Below, in pieces: positions 23,458-31,751 of a stretch of DNA of 48,400 nt. The notes under the pieces were generated by a model, which was given only the letters and a program-made list of their open reading frames with translations, was not told where the DNA came from and searched no databases. Numbering within the stretch: position 1 is the stretch's first letter; every line of letters begins with the position of its first letter. The position numbers were made by a program, and so were the translations under genes. Origin of the DNA: SZUA-254 sp031379665 (GTDB taxonomy: Bacteria > Bacteroidota > Ignavibacteria > UBA10030 > SZUA-254); the NCBI GenBank assembly GCA_031379665.1, contig JANNFI010000038.1, positions 1 to 48,400 on the forward strand, in the 5' to 3' direction.

Positions 23458-25172
23458 AGACTTCCCCGCCTGACCTTGTCGGCGAGGGCCGCGTTATCCG
23501 GGTCGTACTGAAGCGCCTTGTTCCAGTACTCCATTGCGCGGATGCCGTCGGAGAGCTTATAATAGATATCCCCGAGGTGCTCGTGGATCACGGCCGACGT
23601 CGAACCGAGCACGATCGCCCTGTTGATGTACTCCCTCGCCTCGGAGTACTTTCCCATCTGGAAGAAGATCCAGCCGTAGGTATCCAGATACGACTGGTTT
23701 TCCGGTTGCCGTTCCACGGCCGCCTCGGCCATTTTCAGTGCGCGTTCGAGCTGGAGCCCCCTCTCCGCCAGGCTGTAACCGTAATTGTTCAGCAAAAGGT
23801 CGTTCTCGGGATCGATCCTGAGGGCCCGCTCGTAGATCGAATCCGACTCCGCGCTCTGCCCGAGCTCGTCGTAGACGAGCGCGAGCGCGGAGAGGGCGTC
23901 GACACTTTTATCGTTGAGCTGGATGGCGCGTTCGAGGGCCGAGGCCGCGTCGACCCGCTGGCCGCTGCGCTGGTAGGTGATGCCGAGCAGGAAGTAGAGC
24001 CGGAATTCCTCCGGGATGAATTTCTTCGCCTCGGTGAGGACATTGATCGTTTCGGTGAAGTTGCCGGCGTCATAGTACACCGATGCCACGCCGATCCAGC
24101 CGTCGGGGTTCCACTCCGCGAGTTCCTTCACCTTTCCGAAATACCCGAGGGCGGCGGAGTCATTCCCGGTGGTGTTGGCCAGCGCCCCCAGGAACCAATA
24201 CGGCCGCCAGTCGTTCGGGAACCGTTCGCGGATTGTGTGGAAGAGTTTTTCGGCGTACGGCGCCACCGCGGAGTCTTCCTGGACGAACGACACGAACACC
24301 TGCCCGAAGCGGATCTGGTCGTCGGCCGAGAGACTGTCGCCTCCCTTGAACACCGATTCGAATTCAGCCGCGGCGCTCGTGTAATCCTGTTTCAGGAGGT
24401 ATGCGTGGGCGATCGCCGCCCGCACCTCAAGTTGATCGGGTCGAAGTTCCGCGATTTCCTTGAACACGACCAGGGCGGCGTCGACGCTGTCCTGCCGCAT
24501 ATAGACGTCGCCGAGCGCCTTCTTGACCTCGAGGTTCGTGGGTTCGAGTTCGGCGAGCTGCGAGAGAGTGCCGATCGCCTTCGCGTTCTCCCCCGAGGAG
24601 GCATAGAGCTGGGCGAGCTGTGCCAGGGCGTCGCCCTCCGGCCCGAACCTCGTCAGGATCGTCTCGTACAGGGCCACCGCCTTCGAGGGCGTGTGGATCT
24701 GGTAGAGTCGGGCGAGGTTCATCTGGATCGTCCTGTCGGTGGAATCGATCCGCACGATCTGTTCGTACTGGTCGACAGCACCTTCCAGGTTGCTGGCGTG
24801 GAGGTAGATTTCCGCTAGCGCCTGCCGGTACTTTATGTTCTTCTCGTCGAGCCGGACAGCCTCCTTTGCGCTCCCGATGGCGAGGTCGTGTTTCCCGAGG
24901 ATCGAGTAGTCCTTCGAGATGGCGTGGTAGATGGCGGGGTCCTGCTTGTATTTGAGCGCGTCCTGGTACTCGAGCACCGCCTTGGCGTGGTCCCCCTTCT
25001 GGTCGGCCATCGAGCCCGCGAGGAAATACTGCAGGGCGAGCTCCTGGTTTTCGGCTGAGACCTGCGGCGAAGAGGTCTCCTTCGGACCAGAACAAGATTG
25101 AATCAGGATGCCCAGAATCAGGAAAACCGTGAGCGATTTTCCGTTGACAGATCGTTTTTTCGTCATATTCAT
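23454..25172 (-). CDS. TPR-repeat lipoprotein
   Basis: A 572-residue lipoprotein. The leader SLTVFLILGILIQSC ends in a lipobox-like IQSC. From about residue 45 to the end it is a run of TPR units (for example LALQYFLAGSMADQKGDHAKA, NIKYRQALAEIYLHASNLEGA, DALSALALVYDELGQSAESD). The start is taken at ATG 25170-25172; ATG 25164-25166 is as likely, and the longer upstream frame is rejected because it would run through the promoter. The predicted transcription start falls on this ATG. The stop overlaps the DUF4292 start by 4 bp. It probably acts as an outer-membrane scaffold. Confidence 0.83.
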   Translation of the reverse strand: MNMTKKRSVNGKSLTVFLILGILIQSCSGPKETSSPQVSAENQELALQYFLAGSMADQKGDHAKAVLEYQDALKYKQDPAIYHAISKDYSILGKHDLAIGSAKEAVRLDEKNIKYRQALAEIYLHASNLEGAVDQYEQIVRIDSTDRTIQMNLARLYQIHTPSKAVALYETILTRFGPEGDALAQLAQLYASSGENAKAIGTLSQLAELEPTNLEVKKALGDVYMRQDSVDAALVVFKEIAELRPDQLEVRAAIAHAYLLKQDYTSAAAEFESVFKGGDSLSADDQIRFGQVFVSFVQEDSAVAPYAEKLFHTIRERFPNDWRPYWFLGALANTTGNDSAALGYFGKVKELAEWNPDGWIGVASVYYDAGNFTETINVLTEAKKFIPEEFRLYFLLGITYQRSGQRVDAASALERAIQLNDKSVDALSALALVYDELGQSAESDSIYERALRIDPENDLLLNNYGYSLAERGLQLERALKMAEAAVERQPENQSYLDTYGWIFFQMGKYSEAREYINRAIVLGSTSAVIHEHLGDIYYKLSDGIRAMEYWNKALQYDPDNAALADKVRRGSL

Positions 25173-25178
25173 CGAAAA

Positions 25179-25207
25179 AATATAGAAAAATGAGGTGTGA
25201 ATAACAA
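25179..25207 (-). promoter_or_regulatory. Promoter of the TPR lipoprotein/DUF4292/EnvC-like operon
   Basis: On the minus strand: TTGTTA (25202-25207), 17 bp, TATATT (25179-25184). The expected start, about 25172, coincides with the first base of the ATG chosen for the TPR gene. Confidence 0.6.
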
Positions 25208-25277
25208 GATGGGATCCTGGCCGGGTCATCACGTCCGGTGAGCGGTGCCGGCGAGGTGACAGACGCCCGACGGTGTC

Positions 25278-25306
25278 TTGATTTTCCACACTGATTTCTC
25301 TACATT
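25278..25306 (+). promoter_or_regulatory. Promoter of the CpoB-like lipoprotein gene
   Basis: TTGATT (25278-25283), 17 bp, TACATT (25301-25306), 46 bp upstream of the GTG start. It is divergent from the promoter at 25179-25207. Confidence 0.55.
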
Positions 25307-25352
25307 AGCAGCGCAATTCCAACACCCTTTCTCTTTGAACCTGGGAGACGAT

Positions 25353-26009
25353 GTGAAAAGATTCCTCGCAGTCCCGGCAATTGCTTTCTTCTCGCTCGCG
25401 CTCCTCGCCGGATGCGGCAGCACCAAGCAGCTTGAAGCGTCGCTCGCCGAAAAAGAGGCGACGGTCGTGACCCTGGGGAAGGAAAATCAGGAGCTCAGGA
25501 CCGAGAACGGAAAAATGAAGGCCAGGGTGGGTGAGCTCGAGAAGGACATCATCAAGGGGAACGCCCGGGCGATCGACCTGGAGCGGCAACTTGACCAGGT
25601 CCGCACCGAGCTCGACCGGTTGAAGGCCGTCCCGTCGAAGGGAAGGCTCGAAGGCGCGTACCGTGACGCGCTCCAGCAGTTCATGGACCGCCGGTACGAG
25701 GACGCAATCTCGGGGTTCGAAGCGTTGCTCGCCGCGGGAATGCCCGACCCCCTCAACGACAACTGCCATTACTGGATCGGAGAGTCGTACTTCGGATTGA
25801 AGCGCTATCAGGAGGCGGTCGCGCGTTTCGACGAAGTGCTGGAATTCGAGTGGTCGAACAAGAAGGACGATTCGCAGGTGATGATCGCGCGCTGCTACTC
25901 GCGGATGGGCGAGATGGCGAGGGCGAAAACCGAATACGAAAAACTGATCAGCACCTATCCCGCGAGCCCCTACATCGACCTCGCGAAACAGCGGATCGGA
26001 ACGATGTAG
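25353..26009 (+). CDS. CpoB/YbgF-like lipoprotein (coiled coil plus TPR)
   Basis: A 218-residue lipoprotein: signal and lipobox FFSLALLAGC, then a coiled coil (about 22-95, LEASLAEKEATVVTLGKENQ and on), then TPR-like repeats (ALQQFMDRRYEDAISGFEAL, YFGLKRYQEAVARFDEVLEF). This is the layout of CpoB/YbgF, which links peptidoglycan synthesis to envelope constriction. The start is GTG 25353 with GGGAG five bases upstream; the nearby ATG 25351 reads straight into a stop. A promoter lies at 25278-25306. No tol-pal genes are nearby, so the CpoB assignment is by architecture only. Confidence 0.75.
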   Translation: MKRFLAVPAIAFFSLALLAGCGSTKQLEASLAEKEATVVTLGKENQELRTENGKMKARVGELEKDIIKGNARAIDLERQLDQVRTELDRLKAVPSKGRLEGAYRDALQQFMDRRYEDAISGFEALLAAGMPDPLNDNCHYWIGESYFGLKRYQEAVARFDEVLEFEWSNKKDDSQVMIARCYSRMGEMARAKTEYEKLISTYPASPYIDLAKQRIGTM

Positions 26010-26021
26010 TCCCCCCCTCGT

Positions 26022-26621
26022 TCAGTCCTGGTCCTGCAACAGGGGATTTTCCGGGACGAACGTTATCGTCTGCGTGCCGAGCACCGTATCACCGAGCCTC
26101 ATTCCCTTCAGCGTCAACGTCAACTTTTCACCGGCGATCTTCCTCCAGGTCGGTGACGAGGTGACTTCTTTCCCGTCGAGTTCCAGGTCCTCGGATTCCC
26201 CCGGCGGGATGGCCATATCGGGGAGCGGCAGGAATTTGTTGTTGTACTGGTAGTCGATGTTCTTCGATGAGACCATCACGGTGCCCGGGTCGAGGAAGAG
26301 CGTGTCCGCGCTGCGATTCTCGAACCCGATCTTGATGCTCGTGATGAAACCTTCCTCCATCTTGTAGGTCGCCTGGAACGTGTAGCCGACCGGGTTCTTC
26401 CGGTCGGTGGTGGAGAATTCGGGGCACTTGCAGTTTTCGTTTTGGATGAGGTACCCGAACGTGGCGCTGGGCGATGGGTCCCTTTCCGGTTCCGTTTCCG
26501 CCGGCAGTGGGTTCCCCGAAGGATCCGGGGCACCCGCACCCGCCGATTCCTTCGAGGACGAGCACCCCGCGACGCAGAGGGCCGTCGTCAGTGCCGCGAA
26601 AGCGATCAACGCCATTTTCAT
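26022..26621 (-). CDS. Hypothetical lipoprotein
   Basis: A 199-residue protein with leader MKMALIAFAALTTALCVAGC (lipidated Cys20), a low-complexity Ser/Pro/Glu linker (about 21-52), then a beta-rich domain (YTFQATYKMEEGFITSIKIG, SADTLFLDPGTVMVSS, PPGESEDLELDGKEV) that looks immunoglobulin-like or DUF4352-like. A Cys-x-Cys pair (NENCKCPEF) is present. The family is not recognised. Its ATG overlaps the histidine ammonia-lyase stop by 4 bp (26618-26621), so it is co-translated with an unrelated cytosolic enzyme, perhaps only by compaction. Confidence 0.7.
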   Translation of the reverse strand: MKMALIAFAALTTALCVAGCSSSKESAGAGAPDPSGNPLPAETEPERDPSPSATFGYLIQNENCKCPEFSTTDRKNPVGYTFQATYKMEEGFITSIKIGFENRSADTLFLDPGTVMVSSKNIDYQYNNKFLPLPDMAIPPGESEDLELDGKEVTSSPTWRKIAGEKLTLTLKGMRLGDTVLGTQTITFVPENPLLQDQD

Positions 26622-28195
26622 TTCAAGCCCCGAACGCTTTTCCCGACTTCGCGAAGCATCGACCCCTCTTCGAGCATTACGACCGATGACGCGATGTCGT
26701 CGGAGAGGACCCTGTCTTCCCTGAGACGCATGATCCGTTTCCTGATCTCGCGATGCGCCGCCTCGACGCCCTTGCCCGATTTCATCGGCTTGCCGGTTTT
26801 CGGGTGGGGGCGCGCCATGTCGAGCCCCTGCGCCCCAACCATCAGTTCGATGGCGAGGACGGTGCGGACGTTCTTCAGCACCTGGAGCAACTTGTGCGCG
26901 GCGATCGACCCCATGCTGTTGTGGTCCTCCTGGTTTGCCGAGGTGGGGATCGAGTCGACGCTCGCCGGATGCGCGAGCACCTTGTTCTCCGAGACCAGCG
27001 ATGCCGCGGTGTACTGCGCGATCATCATCCCCGAATTGAGTCCGCTGTTCTCGGAGAGGAACTTCGGCAGGCCGCTGAGGCTCCCGTTGACCATCCGTTC
27101 GATCCTTCGCTCGGAGATATTCGCGAGCTCCGCCAGCGCGATCGCCAGGAAATCGAGCGCCAGCGCGAGCGGCTGTCCGTGGAAGTTGCCGCCCTCCAGG
27201 TGGTCCCCGTCGGCTGGCCGATTGGCTGGCCCATTGGATGGAATGATCAGGGGGTTGTCGGTGGCTGAGTTAATTTCGATCGTGAATATCTCCTTCGCGT
27301 GCCGGACCGTGTCCCTGGTGGCGCCGTGCACCTGCGGCATGCAACGGATGGAGTAGGCGTCCTGGACGCGGCTGTCGCCGTACCGGTGCGATTCCCTGAT
27401 CTCGCTCCCGGCGATGAGTTTTCTGAGGTTGTGTGCGCTCGCGCGCTGACCCGGGTGGGGGCGCAACGCGTGGATGCGGTCATCGAAGGCGGTGTCGCTC
27501 CCCTTGAGGGCTTCCGTGCTCATCGCCCCGGCAATGTCTGCCACGGCGCAAAGCGATTCGGCTTCGGCAGTGGCGATGCAGCCGATCGCCGCCATCATCT
27601 GCGTGCCGTTGACGAGCGCGAGCCCTTCCTTCGCGCTGAGCCTCACCGGGGTCAGACGGGCGAGCTTCAGCGCCCGTCCCGCCGCCATCTCGCGGCTGCC
27701 GTAGGTCACCTTACCCTCCCCGATCATCGCGAGCACCAGGTGCGAAAGCGGAGCGAGGTCCCCGCTCGACCCCACCGACCCCCTCGAGGGGATCGAGGGG
27801 ATGACTCCCTTGTTGTACATCTTCGCGAGGAATTCCGCGGTGCCGACCCTGATCCCCGAAAAGCCCTTCGCCAGCGCGTTCAATCGCAGGACCATCATCG
27901 CGCGTACGATCTCTTCCGAGAGGGGGTCGCCGGCTCCGGCGGAGTGGCTTCTGATGAGGTTCAGCTGGAGTTGTTCGATGTTATCACGCCCGATCCGCAC
28001 CGTGGCCAGCTCGCCGAAGCCGGTAGTGACGCCGTAGATGGTCTCGCCGCGATCCACCCATTCTTCCACGAGCGCCCTTGAGGCCTGCATCTTCTTTTTC
28101 GCCGCGGGCGCGATGCCGATTCTGTTGCCGGGTGCCGAGAGCCGGCGGACATCGCCGACCGTGAGTGATTTTCCGTCGAGGAGGAGTGTCTTCAT
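26618..28195 (-). CDS. hutH: Histidine ammonia-lyase (MIO enzyme) with Ser-Ser-Gly cofactor triad
   Basis: A 525-residue lyase that converts histidine to trans-urocanate and ammonia. The self-formed MIO cofactor normally comes from Ala-Ser-Gly in GSVGASGDLAPL; here the segment is GSVGSSGDLAPL with Ser143-Ser144-Gly145. Other signatures are intact: YGVTTGFGEL, SHSAGAG, NALAKGFSG, QDAYSIRC and EDHNSMGSIA. SHSAG keeps the His expected of a histidine-specific enzyme. The start at MKTLLLDGKSL is chosen because the longer frame crosses the promoter at 28231-28259. No hutU, hutI or hutG is in the window. Phenylalanine or tyrosine lyase activity is a less likely alternative. Confidence 0.87.
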   Translation of the reverse strand: MKTLLLDGKSLTVGDVRRLSAPGNRIGIAPAAKKKMQASRALVEEWVDRGETIYGVTTGFGELATVRIGRDNIEQLQLNLIRSHSAGAGDPLSEEIVRAMMVLRLNALAKGFSGIRVGTAEFLAKMYNKGVIPSIPSRGSVGSSGDLAPLSHLVLAMIGEGKVTYGSREMAAGRALKLARLTPVRLSAKEGLALVNGTQMMAAIGCIATAEAESLCAVADIAGAMSTEALKGSDTAFDDRIHALRPHPGQRASAHNLRKLIAGSEIRESHRYGDSRVQDAYSIRCMPQVHGATRDTVRHAKEIFTIEINSATDNPLIIPSNGPANRPADGDHLEGGNFHGQPLALALDFLAIALAELANISERRIERMVNGSLSGLPKFLSENSGLNSGMMIAQYTAASLVSENKVLAHPASVDSIPTSANQEDHNSMGSIAAHKLLQVLKNVRTVLAIELMVGAQGLDMARPHPKTGKPMKSGKGVEAAHREIRKRIMRLREDRVLSDDIASSVVMLEEGSMLREVGKSVRGLK

Positions 28196-28230
28196 CGAAG
28201 TCTTTTGCGGGAATAGTGCGCCAATTGTGC

Positions 28231-28259
28231 AAGGTAGCAAGAAGGGCCCTGATATGCAA
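28231..28259 (-). promoter_or_regulatory. Promoter of hutH
   Basis: On the minus strand: TTGCAT (28254-28259), 17 bp, TACCTT (28231-28236), about 35 bp upstream of the start codon. Confidence 0.5.
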
Positions 28260-28293
28260 CGATTCGAGGGATTACCGGCACGACCGACCCCGT

Positions 28294-28322
28294 TTGCAAC
28301 TCTTTTTTGCATTCGCTATCTT
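28294..28322 (+). promoter_or_regulatory. Promoter of the surface lipoprotein gene
   Basis: TTGCAA (28294-28299), 17 bp, TATCTT (28317-28322), 40 bp upstream of the ATG at 28363. It is back to back with the hutH promoter. Confidence 0.55.
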
Positions 28323-28362
28323 CCCCCCGACACCTCCACACACACTCTTTGGGATCAACATC

Positions 28363-29352
28363 ATGAAGAAGCTCCTCCTTTCCACCCTTATCATCTCAGG
28401 GTTCGTTCTCCTGTTCTTCGCCGGCTGCACCGAAGATTCCACCGCGCCGCCGACGGTCTTCGGCGTCAGCACATCCACTCCGACGGTCGCCCCGGGCGGC
28501 GACATCGTCGTCACCATCTCGGGCGGTACCACGCCCTACACCGTCACCGCGGGCACAGACACCCTTGTTGCCACGGCCTCGGTCACCGGGAGCAGCCTCA
28601 ACATCCACGGCGTCGACGGCGGGTTCACGACCGTGACGGTTAACGACGCCTCATCGGGGACCGTGACTGTTTCGATCTCCGTGAGTGGCGCGATCACCGA
28701 CGATCTCTTCCCCATCATCCTGGGCCGGAAGTTCACCTTTGCCGGGCACGCGATAGCGACCTCCGGCGCCACGCTTCCCGATCCGACCAACCGGTACCAG
28801 ACCGTCTGGACGCTCGCCGCCCCGGGCCCGCTCCCCGGCTCGACGGTGATCGTCGATTCGACGCGGTTGATTCATCCGACGCTCGGCGAGATCCTGGTCG
28901 CCAGGAACCTCCTGATCTTGAAGAACAACATCACCGGCGAATTCTTCTTCGCGCAAACGCTCGGACCTTTCTTCCGCGCGTTCAACATCGAGAGGACCGA
29001 CACCGCCCGCATCATTTCCGTCGCCAAGCCGGAACTCGGCATCGGGGGTGAATGGGTGGCGCTCGATTCCACCTACGTCGACAGCCTCGGCACCAGCAAC
29101 ATCCGCCTCGAGATCCTCGGTAAGGTCGAGGGGGGCGAGGTGATCACCGACAGCTCCGCCGCGCACACGAAGTACGAAACCATCCAGTTCCGCACCCGGC
29201 GACGCATCAGCGTCAACGGCGCGGTCATCGTGGACAATGCCACCACGTCGAGGATATGGTTGCGCAGGGACATCGGCCCCATCCAGGTGCTGATCGCCCA
29301 GGACACCGAGAACCTCGGGCATTTCAGGACCATCAAGGACAAGAACTTTTAA
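28363..29352 (+). CDS. Hypothetical surface lipoprotein with Ig-like N-terminal region
   Basis: A 329-residue protein. The leader MKKLLLSTLIISGFVLLFFA ends in the lipobox FAGC. Residues about 28-110 are Gly/Thr/Val-rich and repetitive (TPTVAPGGDIVVTISGGTTP, TVTVNDASSGTVTVSISVSG), like a bacterial Ig-type fold. Residues about 115-329 form a second beta-rich domain (DLFPIILGRKFTFAGHAIAT) without a known family. It is followed by a strong terminator and then the TonB-dependent receptor, so the two are probably separate transcripts although they are in the same direction. Confidence 0.7.
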   Translation: MKKLLLSTLIISGFVLLFFAGCTEDSTAPPTVFGVSTSTPTVAPGGDIVVTISGGTTPYTVTAGTDTLVATASVTGSSLNIHGVDGGFTTVTVNDASSGTVTVSISVSGAITDDLFPIILGRKFTFAGHAIATSGATLPDPTNRYQTVWTLAAPGPLPGSTVIVDSTRLIHPTLGEILVARNLLILKNNITGEFFFAQTLGPFFRAFNIERTDTARIISVAKPELGIGGEWVALDSTYVDSLGTSNIRLEILGKVEGGEVITDSSAAHTKYETIQFRTRRRISVNGAVIVDNATTSRIWLRRDIGPIQVLIAQDTENLGHFRTIKDKNF

Positions 29353-29372
29353 TGTTTTCAACGAGTGCTCAA

Positions 29373-29405
29373 AAAAGGCCGCGCGTTCACTCCGTGCGGC
29401 CTTTT
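29373..29405 (+). terminator. Intrinsic terminator after the surface lipoprotein gene
   Basis: AAAAGGCCGC (29373-29382) and GCGGCCTTTT (29396-29405) form a perfect 10-bp stem with a 13-nt loop, followed by CTTTTT. It could work on both strands. Confidence 0.8.
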
Positions 29406-29446
29406 CTTTTTCCCGTCGACCATCAGCCCGTTTCCGTGAGGCGCCT

Positions 29447-31717
29447 ATGAGGACGATGCTGGGTTTCATCGCAATCCTGTTCATCGCGACTTTCGCGGCC
29501 GTTGGGTCCGGGGCCACCGCGCTGGCAATTACAGCGGGCGGCGCGCTCCGCGGCACGATCACCGACAGCAGATCGGGCGCGCCTCTCCCCCAGGTGAATG
29601 TCAGGATCGAAGGGACCTCCCTCGGCGCCGCCAGCGGAGATGACGGAAGCTACACGGTCGAAGGTATACCCGCCGGCGAATACTCCGTCCAGGTGTCGCT
29701 CATCGGCTACGAGACAGAGGTGCGCCAGTCGATCGTGATCGATGAGAACGCTGAAACCCCGATGGACTTCACGCTGAAGGAGACGTCGGTCTCCATCGAC
29801 GAAGTCGTGGTGTATGGGGCCTCGTTGCGGAAGGAGCGGCTCACCGAGGCGCCCTCGGCCATCTCGGTGATCGAGCCCGCGCAGGTGAAACTATTAGGCG
29901 GCAGCGGCCAGGCGCCGAAGGTCCTCGAGAGCCAGCCCGGCGTCGACATCGTCCAGAGCGGCCTTCAGGATTTCAACATCAACACGAGGGGGTTCAACAG
30001 CTCGCTCAACCGCCGGCTGATCGTCCTCCTCGACGGCCGCGACCTCGCGATCGCGTTCCTCGGAGCCCAGGAGTGGAACGGGTTGTCGGTACCGGTCGAA
30101 GACCTCGGGAGGATCGAACTGATCCGGGGCCCGAGTTCGGCGCTCTACGGCGCGAACGCCTTCAACGGAGTGATCAACATTCAGTCAGAGCCTCCCCACG
30201 AGATTACCGGCACCAAGCTCACGGTCGTGGGTGGAGGGAGCGTATATTTGCGCAGCGACTTACGCCACGCCGCGGCGCGCGGGCCCTGGAGCTATAAAAT
30301 GAACCTTGGCCGCGCCCAGGGCGAGAGCTGGTCGGTCGACAGGAAGAACATGAACTTCGAGTACGACGGGTTCACCATCCTGAATAACGAGGAGGTGAGC
30401 CTGCTCCCGGGGCCAGTGGCATCGACGTACGGATCGCTCAGGATCGACCGCGAGCTCGGCAACGGGGCTATGGCGACCGTCGAGGGCGGAGCGACGCAGG
30501 TGGAGAACGAGGTGTTCGTGACGGGCATCGGGCGGGTGCAAGTGCCGAAAGCACTCAAGCCCTGGGGCAGGGTCAACTATTCCAATAAGAATTTCTACGC
30601 GCAGGTGTGGGTAGCCGGACGCGATTCGAAGGAACCCCAGCTCTCGCTCTCAAGCGGCCTCCCGCTCATCGAGAAGTCCACCATCAGCCAGGCCGAGCTG
30701 CAGTACAGAACCGGGCTCGACGACGCCGATCGCCTCTTCCTGGTGGCCGGCGGCTCGTTCAGGTACCAGCAGATCAACACCGAGGGCACGCTGATGCAGG
30801 AGCCACACACCGACAATATGTCGGGCGTCTATGGCCAGCTCGAATACAGTGCGACCCATCGGCTGAAGCTGACCGGCGCGGCCCGGTGGGACCGCAGCAC
30901 CCTCCACGAAGACCGGATTTCACCGAAATTCGCCGCGGTCTGGTCGGTGGACAACAACAATTCGTTCCGCGCGACGTTCAACCAGGCCTTCCAGGCGCCA
31001 AACCAATCAGAACTGTTTCTCTACGTCCTCCGGACCGCGACCAACCCGTATACGGGACTCAAGTCGTACTTCGCCTATCACGGCAACGACAAACTGATCG
31101 TGGAAAAGATCACCGGGTACGAGCTGGGGTACAAGGGAATTTTCGCGAAGAGCCTCTTCGTGACGGTGGACGGGTATTATAACGTCCTGAAGGATTTCAT
31201 TACCGACCTCGCCCCCGGCGTCCATCCCGATTACCCCGAGCCGGTCATCCTCCCGGGCGACACGGTCCTGCGGGCCATCTGGTCGTACGGCAACGCAGGC
31301 GAGGTGACCGAGAGGGGAATGGAAGTCGCGGTGAACTACTACCTGACCGACTCCTGGATCATCGACGCGAACTACGCGTGGTTCGACTTCACCGTCATCG
31401 AAAAAAGCAGCAAGGACATCCTGATTCCGAACGCGCCGGAGCACAAGGTCAACGTCGGAGTGACCTTCCGCGATCCGATGGGGTTGAGCGTCAACCTCTC
31501 GGGTAAGTATATTCCATCGTTCGACTGGGCCGCGGGGATTTACCAGGGGAGGATTTACGCGTACGCGTTGGTGAACCTTTCGGTGGGATACCGTTTCACG
31601 CCGCACGTGAGCGCCGGTGTGAACGTGACCAACCTGCTCGACAGGGTGCACTACGAGATCTTCGGAGGATCACTGATCGGCCGGATGGCCGTCGGGAGTG
31701 TGACCTTTACGTTTTAA
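29447..31717 (+). CDS. TonB-dependent outer-membrane receptor with carboxypeptidase-regulatory-like N-domain
   Basis: A 756-residue outer-membrane transporter. A signal peptide (about 1-27) is followed by a CarboxypepD_reg-like domain (about 30-115, GTITDSRSGAPLPQVNVRIE... YETEVRQSIVID), the plug (about 125-235: SAISVIEPAQVK, DFNINTRGFNSSLNRRLIVL, RGPSSALYGANAFNGVIN) and a 22-strand barrel ending in Phe (GSVTFTF), the signal read by the Bam machine. No SusD partner follows, so it is more likely an iron-siderophore, cobalamin or peptide receptor than a SusC glycan importer. The ATG has GTGAGG five bases upstream. It is convergent with gyrA. Confidence 0.9.
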   Translation: MRTMLGFIAILFIATFAAVGSGATALAITAGGALRGTITDSRSGAPLPQVNVRIEGTSLGAASGDDGSYTVEGIPAGEYSVQVSLIGYETEVRQSIVIDENAETPMDFTLKETSVSIDEVVVYGASLRKERLTEAPSAISVIEPAQVKLLGGSGQAPKVLESQPGVDIVQSGLQDFNINTRGFNSSLNRRLIVLLDGRDLAIAFLGAQEWNGLSVPVEDLGRIELIRGPSSALYGANAFNGVINIQSEPPHEITGTKLTVVGGGSVYLRSDLRHAAARGPWSYKMNLGRAQGESWSVDRKNMNFEYDGFTILNNEEVSLLPGPVASTYGSLRIDRELGNGAMATVEGGATQVENEVFVTGIGRVQVPKALKPWGRVNYSNKNFYAQVWVAGRDSKEPQLSLSSGLPLIEKSTISQAELQYRTGLDDADRLFLVAGGSFRYQQINTEGTLMQEPHTDNMSGVYGQLEYSATHRLKLTGAARWDRSTLHEDRISPKFAAVWSVDNNNSFRATFNQAFQAPNQSELFLYVLRTATNPYTGLKSYFAYHGNDKLIVEKITGYELGYKGIFAKSLFVTVDGYYNVLKDFITDLAPGVHPDYPEPVILPGDTVLRAIWSYGNAGEVTERGMEVAVNYYLTDSWIIDANYAWFDFTVIEKSSKDILIPNAPEHKVNVGVTFRDPMGLSVNLSGKYIPSFDWAAGIYQGRIYAYALVNLSVGYRFTPHVSAGVNVTNLLDRVHYEIFGGSLIGRMAVGSVTFTF

Positions 31718-31751
31718 CCCGTGGGCTGGGGACGGGTGTATCCCCGACGCA

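Noticed and set aside
25351..25356. ATG 25351 as start of the CpoB-like gene
   Set aside because: It is followed at once by TGA in its own frame; GTG 25353 is in frame with the lipoprotein signal.
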